64,000 nucleotides of DNA from Methylomarinum vadi (GTDB lineage Bacteria; Pseudomonadota; Gammaproteobacteria; Methylococcales; Methylomonadaceae): the NCBI RefSeq assembly GCF_000733935.1, contig NZ_JPON01000001.1:806001-870000 (forward strand). Reading direction: 5' to 3'. This document shows, piece after piece, positions 8,423-17,000 of the stretch (position 1 is its first letter; each line of letters begins with the position of its first letter). Below the pieces are notes generated by a model, which did no database searches, was not told the DNA's origin, and saw nothing but the letters and a program-made list of their open reading frames with translations. Made by a program: the position numbers and the translations under genes.

Positions 8423-11058
8423 AACACACCAGCGACATTAGCAGCGGATACAAGAACTTCTTTAGCCAGCCCCAATCCATCAGTCTGTTTAAAGAGGCGA
8501 TCCGAAACAAAACCCGACAACTACAACAACAATTCGACCCGCAACAAAACGTTCTGGAATTACTCCAGGCAAGATCGGAGTTTATCGACCGCCTACTCAG
8601 CGCCTGCTGGCGACACTTTCTAAACCAATATGCCGCCTCCCATACTCTGATCGCTACCGGCGGTTATGGCCGCAACGAGCTATTTCCTCATTCCGATATC
8701 GATCTCGTCATACTGCTCGACGCCGACCACCAGGATGTTGTCGGAAAAGAATTGACCCAGTTCAGCAACTTTCTTTGGGACATCGGCCTCAAGCCCGGAC
8801 TGAGCGTACGCACCGTCGAGGAGTGCATAGATAACGCCCGCATTGACCAAACCATCATCACCAGCTTGATGGAAATGCGACTGATCGATGGCGCCTCGCA
8901 CTTATTCGAACAACTGAAACAGGGAATTTCCAGCGAACGACTATGGCCTTCCGCGGAATTCTTCCAGTCAAAAATGGAGGAACAAAAAAAACGCTACAGC
9001 AAATTCGATGAAACTGCCTACAATCTGGAACCTAATATTAAAGAAGGGCCCGGCGGCCTGCGCGACCTGCAGATCATTGCCTGGGTGTTTAAGCGGCATT
9101 ACGGCTCGACGACCCTCAGAGAATTAATTAAATACGGCTTCATGCCGGATTCGGAATATGAAGAACTAATCAGAGCCAGAAACATATTGTGGCGCATTAG
9201 ATTTGCCTTACACACGCTTACCAATCGATGCGAAGACAGGCTATTGTTCGATTATCAACGCGACTTGGCGCAATTATTCGGTTATACCGATAAAAACGAT
9301 CAACCGGACGTTGAAAGCTTCATGCAGTTTTATTTTAAAACCGTGGTTTGCATGGAACAGCTGAATGAAATTTTATTGCAAGTGTTCAGCGAAGGCTTCA
9401 TCGATAGCAACAAGCGTAACGAGCCCACTCCCATCACCGCCGATTTCTCCGCCATCAACGGCTATCTCGAAGTCAGTCATAAAAATGTCTTTAACGACAA
9501 TCCGCTGACACTATTGGAAATCTTTCTACTTCTACAACAAAGCCCTTCACTGAAAGGGATCAGAGCCACCACCATCCGCCTGATACGCAAAAGCGTGCAT
9601 CTAATCGACGATGAGTTTAGGCATAACAAAAAAGCTAATCGCTTATTCATGGAGATCTTACGCCAGCCACGAGGAATAACCCATCAGTTACGCCGCATGA
9701 ATCGATATGGCATACTGGCTGCCTACTTACCCGGCTTCGCCAATATTACCCTGCGCATGCAGTATGATTTGTTTCATATTTACACCGTAGACGAACACAC
9801 CATGTTCGTTATCCGCAATCTGCGCCGCTTCTCGCTGGCAAAACACAATAAAGAACTTCCCTTCTGCAACAATATTTTTCTCCTAATCCCCACCCCGCAT
9901 ATCTTATACATTGCCGCGCTATTTCACGACATAGCCAAAGGCAAGGGCGGAGATCACTCGGTTCTCGGAGAAAATATTGCCCGCGAATTTTGCCTGCAAC
10001 ACGATATCCCTTCAGGCGATACCAAACTAATTACCTGGCTGGTCCGCAACCATTTATTAATGTCGACCACGGCACAAAGAAAAGATATCAGCGACCCCGA
10101 AGTCATTCACGAATTTACTCTTCAGGTTGGCAGTATTAAATACTTGAATTATCTATACTTGCTCACCGTAGCCGATATTCGCGCAACCAATCCAAGTTTA
10201 TGGAATTCATGGAAAGACTCTTTGTTAAAGGAGCTTTACATCGCCACTCACAACGCCTTACATCGCGGCCTGGACAAGCCGATTGCCCGGTCAGAAAGAA
10301 TTGGGGAAAACAAGAAAGAGGCAACCGATCAATTACTCCGACTCAATCTCTCCCTGACCAGCATCGAAAAAGCGTGGCAACACCTTAATGACGATTACTT
10401 TCTACGCTATTCGCCTGACGAAATCGCCTGGCACACGGTCGCAATCGCCGCATCCCGCCCAGAGGACTTTCCCTTGGTATTGCTCAGACCGCAAACCCAG
10501 CGCGGCAGCGCCGAGATATTTATCTATACCAAAAACGTAGAACTGTTATTCTCTATCTGCACAGCCACCCTTGACCAGTTAGGATTAACCATCCTGGATG
10601 CACGCATCCTCACGACCGCCGATCAATATGTCCTGAACAGCTTTCAAATACTGGAGCAATCGGGAGAACCAATAAAGGATCTATTTAGGGAAGTGCATAT
10701 TTGCACGTCTTTACGCAACAATTTAGTGAGTCGAGAGATAAAACCCCACAAAAACATCCATAAGCAATCCAGGCAAGCCCGCCATTTCCCCATCAAAACG
10801 CGGATATCCTTTTTGGACGACCCTACACATCAACATACAATACTGGAGTTAATCACCACCGATCGAGCAGGCCTATTGTCGATTATCGGCCAATCCTTCG
10901 CGGCACTGGACATTCAGCTGCATGACGCACGAATCACAACCATCGGCAGCCGCGCGGAAGACATGTTCTATATTACCGACAAACAATCCCAGCCAATCCA
11001 GGATCCTACCGTCCTGAGGCAATTGCAAGACTTGATGTTAGATTCGTTGGACAATTAA
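8419..11058 (+). CDS. glnD: Bifunctional PII uridylyltransferase/uridylyl-removing enzyme
   Basis: Sensor of glutamine status: uridylylates PII when glutamine is low and removes UMP when it is high. Seen: starting at GTG 8419, preceded by AGGAAG and overlapping the map stop, the protein is 879 aa, close to the E. coli length. Domains in order: nucleotidyltransferase with GGYGRNELFPHSDID at 81-95; central linker; HD hydrolase domain with ALFHDIAKGKGGDHS near residue 503; two C-terminal ACT domains (about 690-770 and 800-879). The frame is open 35 codons further upstream inside map, but those codons are map in another frame. Confidence 0.96.
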   Translation: MKHTSDISSGYKNFFSQPQSISLFKEAIRNKTRQLQQQFDPQQNVLELLQARSEFIDRLLSACWRHFLNQYAASHTLIATGGYGRNELFPHSDIDLVILLDADHQDVVGKELTQFSNFLWDIGLKPGLSVRTVEECIDNARIDQTIITSLMEMRLIDGASHLFEQLKQGISSERLWPSAEFFQSKMEEQKKRYSKFDETAYNLEPNIKEGPGGLRDLQIIAWVFKRHYGSTTLRELIKYGFMPDSEYEELIRARNILWRIRFALHTLTNRCEDRLLFDYQRDLAQLFGYTDKNDQPDVESFMQFYFKTVVCMEQLNEILLQVFSEGFIDSNKRNEPTPITADFSAINGYLEVSHKNVFNDNPLTLLEIFLLLQQSPSLKGIRATTIRLIRKSVHLIDDEFRHNKKANRLFMEILRQPRGITHQLRRMNRYGILAAYLPGFANITLRMQYDLFHIYTVDEHTMFVIRNLRRFSLAKHNKELPFCNNIFLLIPTPHILYIAALFHDIAKGKGGDHSVLGENIAREFCLQHDIPSGDTKLITWLVRNHLLMSTTAQRKDISDPEVIHEFTLQVGSIKYLNYLYLLTVADIRATNPSLWNSWKDSLLKELYIATHNALHRGLDKPIARSERIGENKKEATDQLLRLNLSLTSIEKAWQHLNDDYFLRYSPDEIAWHTVAIAASRPEDFPLVLLRPQTQRGSAEIFIYTKNVELLFSICTATLDQLGLTILDARILTTADQYVLNSFQILEQSGEPIKDLFREVHICTSLRNNLVSREIKPHKNIHKQSRQARHFPIKTRISFLDDPTHQHTILELITTDRAGLLSIIGQSFAALDIQLHDARITTIGSRAEDMFYITDKQSQPIQDPTVLRQLQDLMLDSLDN

Positions 11059-11129
11059 AAATACGAACAGCGGGAGCCATGCAAAAAAATGGCCGCCAAA
11101 ACGGTTGTACAGACAATCTCTATAATTTT

Positions 11130-11528
11130 TTACAAAGCATCATGGCGCTGGTCGTTTGACGGTAATGAAGATTCGATAAATCGCACCAGCCTTTCATAAT
11201 GGCTTTTATCTAAATCCATATAACGCATACCGATCTTGCACCTATCGCTGGCCACGCGTCGTGAAAACGCCACATGGCATCGCGCCTCGATTTTCGCCGT
11301 ACCGCCATTTTCATCAGGCAAATCCAACCAAACAAACAATTCAACCGGCTTACCGTCACGCACAAAATTACCGCCAGGCGTGACTAAATTCCGTTCAATC
11401 GTATTGCATTCCACACACAGCCCCTCACTGGAAGCATCCGAAGCCACTACTTTCAGACGAATCCCATCCTCATTGGCAATAACGGCCGACAAATTAGCAG
11501 TGACACGAGGATAAATTCTTTTTTCCAT
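11130..11528 (-). CDS. PilZ-domain protein (probable c-di-GMP receptor)
   Basis: 132 aa single-domain protein. The two c-di-GMP-binding elements of PilZ are visible: RIYPR (RxxxR) at residues 4-8 and DASSEG ([D/N]xSxxG) at 31-36, followed by the beta-barrel strands. Likely a cytosolic c-di-GMP effector affecting motility or exopolysaccharide; the target cannot be told from context. It is monocistronic, convergent with glnD, with an AT-rich upstream region. Confidence 0.85.
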   Translation of the reverse strand: MEKRIYPRVTANLSAVIANEDGIRLKVVASDASSEGLCVECNTIERNLVTPGGNFVRDGKPVELFVWLDLPDENGGTAKIEARCHVAFSRRVASDRCKIGMRYMDLDKSHYERLVRFIESSLPSNDQRHDAL

Positions 11529-11838
11529 GCCGCACCCAAGTAAAATTCACTCGTTATAAAATTAGCTTAAATTATATATTTTTCTAGCCTAAATAAAAGG
11601 TTGAAACATCTATTTAATGTAATATCTATGATATTTTACAAGCTATTTTACTTAACTTATCTTAACAATTGCTGATATTAAAGACGCCCCGCACCGTTTT
11701 TGAAGAAGTCGAGCCAATCCTTGCCAGACTCCTCAGCGCTAAAACTAGCCGTCATACATTTTCCTTTCCGTTACTGACTCCGAGCGGGCATCAACAGGCC
11801 AAAAAGTGACAGCCTGAACGCATATCCTCACAATTACC
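11529..11838. other. AT-rich intergenic region with a short orphan ORF
   Basis: 310 bp between the pilZ start and the IS200-type element. The pilZ-proximal part is very AT-rich and should contain its promoter (a TATAAT-like hexamer near 11567-11572 on the minus strand, no convincing -35). The remainder has one short minus-strand reading frame (11678-11755, 25 codons). No RNA gene is recognised. Confidence 0.5.
11678..11755 (-). pseudogene. 25-codon orphan frame, possible transposase remnant
   Basis: ATG at 11755 with a GGAAAGGAAAA purine tract upstream encodes 25 residues containing SGKDWLDFF and then stops. The WLxFF pattern is reminiscent of a short stretch of Mutator/IS256-type transposases, but the match is from memory and very short. 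It might equally be a chance frame. Confidence 0.2.
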
Positions 11839-12430
11839 ACTAAACAACCACCCGCTCAAGCGGGTGGGTTCCAATAACGGACTGAAAGTCCGGATACGCG
11901 TCGACTAAACGACGCGTCTTAGTCGGGCTCCATCTTGAAATTATCGTTTGGATTAGGTTCAAAGTGATGCTCCAAATATTGCTTTATCATCTCATCAGTC
12001 ATTTGCCCCACTGTGGCGCAAAAATAACCGCGGGCTCAAAAATGTCGACCCCAATATCGCTTTTTCAAGTGCGGGAACTCTTCGAACAGATAGCTCGAAG
12101 TTCGTCCCTTGATTCGCCTCATGATTTCGCTTGGGGCCATAGTCGGCGGCGCACTCACCAAAATGTGCACATGATCTTTGCTCACGACACCTTTGATAAT
12201 CCGTATCTCAAAGGCTTCGCATGTCTGCCGCACCAAGTCTCTCACTCGTTCGGCTATTTCATCCTTCAGCACTTTATAACGATACTTCGTAACCCAAACA
12301 AAATGATACTCAATTTGGTAAACCGTATGGCTGCCGTATCTATAGTCCATCGCCACCTCCTTGGGCAAATTATCGCAGCTAAAGCTGACCGGCTAAAGCC
12401 GGTGGTTTAAACCTTATGATGGATAATTAA
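11839..12430 (-). mobile_element. IS200/IS605-family insertion sequence, copy 1 (592 bp identical repeat)
   Basis: A 592-bp block repeated without difference at 43693-44284. It carries a single tnpA and no tnpB, so it is IS200-like. Ends are subterminal hairpins rather than terminal inverted repeats, as expected for single-strand HUH transposition: on the tnpA 5' side ACCGGC-TAAA-GCCGGT (12388-12403); on the 3' side CCACCCGCT-CA-AGCGGGTGG (11848-11867), CGGACT-GAA-AGTCCG (11878-11892) and ACGCGTCG-ACTAAA-CGACGCGT (11896-11917). No target duplication is expected for this family. It sits between pilZ and the ubi hydroxylase, in no gene. Confidence 0.9.
11919..12350 (-). pseudogene. tnpA: IS200-type TnpA transposase with in-frame TGA (copy 1)
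   Basis: HUH single-strand transposase. The start ATG at 12350 is preceded by AAGGAGGT. The protein reads MDYRYGSHTVYQIEYHFVW and has the HUH motif as HVHILV, then is stopped by TGA at 12036-12038 after KKRYWGRHF. The same frame continues beyond the stop as ARGYFCATVGQMTDEMIKQY and ends at a TAA at 11919, giving 143 residues, the normal length. Related TnpA proteins have Trp at the stopped position (TGG to TGA). The catalytic Tyr helix (IKQYLEHHF) lies after the stop, so the 104-residue product should be inactive unless the stop is read through. Confidence 0.85.
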
Positions 12431-12523
12431 ATTTTATAGTTATCGATAAAAAGAAAAACCTGAACAGCTCACAAATTCACATCATTTAAGGGAACGCGCC
12501 ACTCCTTTCACCGACACAAAAGA

Positions 12524-13738
12524 TCAGCTCAACCTTTCGCCACGCGCCAACTTCGGTAAATTGCCATCCAACCCCATCGCGGCACGCATCACCTTATTTT
12601 TTGCGGGCTTAATCCGCTCCGCCATCCCCAACCCCAAATTTCTAAGGAATTTAACAGGCAACACATCGTTACTAAAAAAGCGATAAAACAAATCCATCAC
12701 CGTCATCATTTTTAGATTGTCATTTCGCCGCATCGATTCATACCGTTTCAGCACCCTAATATCGGCAATATCCTTGCCTTGCCTTTCCGCCTCGACTACT
12801 ACTTCGACCAACGCCGCCGCATCAAGCAGGCCAATATTGACGCCCTGCCCGGCCAATGGATTAATCATGTGCGCGGCATCCCCGACCAAAGCCGCACCTT
12901 GCTTGACATATTCTTGAGCATGCTGCCGTTTTAGCGGAAAGCTAGCGGTACCGAGAACCTTATTGATCTTGCCCAAACACGATGGAAATGCTTGCGTGAG
13001 TTCACTGATCAACCGCTCAGGAGGGAGTTTTTTTAAGCGCCTGACCTCGTCAGGGGAGTTGTACCAAACGATCGAGCCAAAATTTCCCGTCAAGGGCAGG
13101 AAGGCTTGCGGCCCTGTCGGCACGAAACGCTGCCAGGTGATGTCCTGCTGCGGATAATCGGTTTCCACATAGATAACCAGAGCATGCTGATTGTAATCCC
13201 AACTGGTCACCCCAATCCCGACCGCCCGCCTGACTCGTGATTGCCCGCCATCGGCCGCCACCAGCAAGCGGGCATCCAATACGCGTCCGTTATTCAACTG
13301 CACAGAAGACCCGGTCGATTGATAATCGATGCCGGCAACCGCAACCGGCGCAATTAATTCAACATTGTCAAACTGCCGCAAACGATCCAATAATGCCAAC
13401 TGGGTCACTCTGTTTTCGACAATAAACCCTAATTCGGAATAATCGATATCATCGCTCTTAAATTCGGTGTCCCCGGCCGTCTCCCAAACTCGCATACGAC
13501 GAAAAGGGCAAAGGCGCCGATTGACCACGCCATCCCAGGCACCGACCGCCTGCAAAATGCGTTGCGATGCGATGCTGAGCGCCGAAACCCTGAGATCATG
13601 AGGCTGATCCATGGAAAACGATTCCGGCAAATCCTGTTCCAACACAGCGACCTTTAAATCGCTGTCTCCCAATCCACAGGCGACAGCGGCACCCACCATG
13701 CCACCCCCAACAATGACTACATCAAATTGTTCATTCAT
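12524..13738 (-). CDS. ubiF: UbiF-like FAD-dependent ubiquinone-biosynthesis hydroxylase (UbiH/UbiF/VisC family)
   Basis: Flavin mono-oxygenase that hydroxylates a ring position of a ubiquinone precursor. Seen: 404 aa; FAD dinucleotide motif VIVGGGMVGAA at residues 8-18; the second FAD motif GDAAHMINPLAGQGVNIGL near residue 285; the internal ADGGQSRVR motif. Resemblance to E. coli UbiF is clearest in the middle (TWQRFVPTGPQAFLPL and WYNSP). The family is internally similar, so UbiH or UbiI specificity is possible. The gene stands alone, downstream of IS200 copy 1, divergent from gltB. Confidence 0.8.
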   Translation of the reverse strand: MNEQFDVVIVGGGMVGAAVACGLGDSDLKVAVLEQDLPESFSMDQPHDLRVSALSIASQRILQAVGAWDGVVNRRLCPFRRMRVWETAGDTEFKSDDIDYSELGFIVENRVTQLALLDRLRQFDNVELIAPVAVAGIDYQSTGSSVQLNNGRVLDARLLVAADGGQSRVRRAVGIGVTSWDYNQHALVIYVETDYPQQDITWQRFVPTGPQAFLPLTGNFGSIVWYNSPDEVRRLKKLPPERLISELTQAFPSCLGKINKVLGTASFPLKRQHAQEYVKQGAALVGDAAHMINPLAGQGVNIGLLDAAALVEVVVEAERQGKDIADIRVLKRYESMRRNDNLKMMTVMDLFYRFFSNDVLPVKFLRNLGLGMAERIKPAKNKVMRAAMGLDGNLPKLARGERLS

Positions 13739-13823
13739 ATTTTAATTTTTTTAACCAATGACCACTGGAACTTAAGCGACAAATCTATCACAAACACAAA
13801 AACATCAATTCATGGCTCATAAA

Positions 13824-13852
13824 ATGACACTTTTTGCCATTCATGGTATAGT
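13824..13852 (+). promoter_or_regulatory. Strong candidate sigma-70 promoter of gltB
   Basis: ATGACA, 17-bp spacer, TATAGT: five of six consensus bases in each box with optimal spacing. It predicts a leader of about 170 nt before gltB. Confidence 0.65.
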
Positions 13853-13909
13853 TTCACGGTTTCACTAACTGAAATTTAGGTCAGATTTGCCCTAAGAGAA
13901 TTAGTAGCC

Positions 13910-13951
13910 ATGGCGAAAGATAACGAACTCACCTGCTTACGTGGACTCTAA
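13910..13951 (+). CDS. Possible 13-codon leader peptide upstream of gltB
   Basis: ATG at 13910 opens a 13-residue frame, MAKDNELTCLRGL, ending at TAA, inside the predicted gltB leader. The upstream sequence CCTAAGAGAATTAG provides only a weak ribosome-binding site. No clear terminator/antiterminator pair follows. It may be a regulatory uORF or a chance frame. Confidence 0.25.
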   Translation: MAKDNELTCLRGL

Positions 13952-14030
13952 CACGCAACTGGCAAAAAAACCACACGCGCTGCTACCTAACTCAATCAGG
14001 TAAACAATTAAACGGTAGGATAGGATCGGG

Positions 14031-17000
14031 ATGACGATGAGCAAAAACTCCCAACAAAACGATAAAAAAACGACGCTTTACGACGCTGATTTTTCGCAAG
14101 ACAGCTGCGGTGTCGGTTTTATTACCCATAAACAGAGTAAGCAAACGCACGACTTGTTGGTCAAAGCCCACGAGGCGCTTTGCACTATTCCGCACCGTGG
14201 CGGCATGAGCGCCGAAGGTATCGGCGACGGCGCTGGCGTGAATATAGACCTATCGCTTAAATTTTTCCGCAAAATCACCGGAAACAGTGACCTGCAGCTT
14301 GGTCAATTTGGCGTCGCCAATTTTTTCTTCCCGGAGGATCATGCCCATTACGATTCCGCGGCGAGAGAGCTTATCAATAAAAAATTAGCGCAATTCGATC
14401 TGCCCGTCATGATCTGGCGGGATATCCCGGTTGACACCAATGTTCTGAATGCCGCGGCGATTAAGGCGCAATTACCGATCAAACAAGTCATTTTCGCCCG
14501 CCCGCAAAAACTACAAGATGCCACTCATGACGTTTTTGAGAAATATATTCAAGAGGCTTTATTGGCGATCGAAGCGGAAGGATTTTGCCGTGACGAATTG
14601 ACAGGTTTCTATCCGTTGTCGATGAGTTCACGCACCCAGGTCTACAAAGGCCGCCTTAATTCTTTTGAAGTAATCCCTTATTTCACTGACTTATACGACA
14701 AAGACCACGAAATTCATACCCTATTCTTCCATACCCGGTTTTCCACCAATACGGCTCCTGCGACAATGATGGCTCAGCCGTTCCGTTATATGGCCCATAA
14801 CGGCGAGTTGAACACCGACAAGAAAAACCGTTTAAGCGAAAATGCGATAGCACGGCAAAACAATAAACACGTCGTCTTTCCTTGCGGACAATCTGATTCG
14901 GGCCGCCTGGATCAAACGCTGACCCGCCGCATCAACGAAGATGCTTTGGATATCGTCACCGCTATCCTGGCGATGATGCCGCCAGCCTGGGAAAACGACC
15001 CGACATTGTCCGATGACGTCCGCGCAATGCTGGAGTATTTCAGCCTATACGAGGAAAAAAACGACGGCCCGGCCGCGCTGATTTTCGGCAACGGCATTCG
15101 TGTCGGCGCCCGTCTCGACCGGCTGGGATTACGCCCGTTGCGTTCGGTCGAAACCGAACACTATTTAGCGGTCACGTCCGAAGCCGGACAGATTGATTTT
15201 CCTCCGGAACAGGTCTTGAAACGGGGCCGTATCGAAGCCGGCGGAATGATTTATTTCGACCACAGCACCCAACAATCATACGACAGCCACCAAGTCATGG
15301 AACGCTTGGCCAGCGAAAAAGACTACAAGGCGCTGCTGAAAGAAAAAAGCATTCATATTTCCGATTTGCCCGCTATCGAATTCAATGAAATCGATAACGA
15401 TCACGAATTCAATATCGAACAGCGCCATACCGCTTACTCCCTGAACCAGGAAAGCTTTAAATTCCTGCTCGACCCAATTCTGGCGGCCGGCCTGGAAAAG
15501 GTTTCGGCGATGGGCTACGGCATCACTCCGAACGCCTTAAGCGGCGCCGAAGGCGGCATGTCACGCTATTTTAGCCAACGTTTCGCCCAAGTCACCAACC
15601 CGCCGCTGGATTCGTTGCGGGAAAGCGACGGCATGACCTTACGCGTCGCCTTGGGCGCAAAACCAACCTTTGCCGAGGAACAAAGCAAACAGCTGATCAT
15701 CGACTCCCCTATTCTGGATCGCACTCAATTAGAACAGATTCGCAGACAACAGGCGGTAAAAGTCACCACGCTGGATATGCTTTATACGCCTGACTTCGAC
15801 GATGCCGAGAAAAACGAGCAATCGCTGGAACGTGCTTTCCTGGCTGTGTGCGAACAAATTGAAGCGGCCGCAAAAAGCGGCGTGGGCATCATTATTTTAA
15901 GCGATGCCAACATCAGCAAAAATAAAGCCGCCATTCCCGCCCTGTTAATGGTGGCTGCCGCAAACCAACACATGGTGCACAAGGGCATCCGCTTTAATTC
16001 CTCACTGGTTTTGGAAACCGGGCAGGCCGCCAGCCCGCACGATGTCGCGACCATTCTGGGTTTCGGCGCTTCGGCGCTTTGTCCATTGAGCGTGCATAAC
16101 CGCGCCATGACGGAATACCAGGGGGAAGCACAGATGAAGGCTTTGGCAAACTTTCAAAAAGGCGTCGCCAAGTCATTGATGAAAACCATGGGCAAATTCG
16201 GGCTCTGTACCGTAGAAAGCTACATAGGCGGCGAGTTCTTCGAGTCCAACTATCTCGACACTAACGAACCCAAACTGAACCCCTATTTTCCAAATATCAA
16301 TGCCCCGGTCGGCGGCGCGCATTTTAGCGATATCGCCGCAAGCGCAACCGAGTGGCATCATAAAGCCCTGAACGTCAAAGACGAAAACGATATTCCGTTC
16401 CTGGGCCTGTTCAAGGAACGTCAGGATGGCGCCGGCCATACGTTCGGCAACACCGCGGTCAGAGAATACATCAATATGACCGACGAGGACATTCTCTATA
16501 TTCCCAAGCAGAAAGCTCCGGCAGCCAGCGACCTGGCCTATATGGACACAGGCTACGAAAAACGTACGCCGGAACAAATCGATGCATTCGGCATCACGCC
16601 GGCCTACCGCAGTTTCACTAAAAACCTGTATTTGGAACGCAATGCGCGGCCGGCCGCCTTGCGTGACATCATGGCTTTTCCGGCCGACATCTCCGCGGCA
16701 CAGAGTAAAGAGGATTTCGATCGAATTTTGTGCAGCCAAAGCCTGATCGGAAACAATAACTTTTTAATTCGCGGCCTGGCCGTTAAACAAAGCAACGGCG
16801 TCGTTTTCAACATTAGTTTAAGCAACGAAAGCAGCCAAAATCGCCTAGAACAACTGGCAGAGCACATTAAATCGCGCTTTGACGACGAAGATTTCAGCAC
16901 CGCGATCGAAGGCGGCGAACTCGTGATCCGTGTCAATGATGACGAAGGCCTGCTGCACCGTTACCTTAGCAATGTAAAACCGGCTCGTCATAGTATCGCA

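Noticed and set aside
12036-12038. TGA in tnpA as evidence for a recoded genetic code
   Set aside because: Many host genes here (map, pyrH, frr, cydD, apbE) end in TGA at the expected protein length, so UGA is a normal stop in this organism.
11964-12410. 148-codon plus-strand ORF opposite tnpA, present in both IS copies (also 43818-44264)
   Set aside because: It is the antisense frame of tnpA, repeated only because the element is repeated; no domain or ribosome-binding site.
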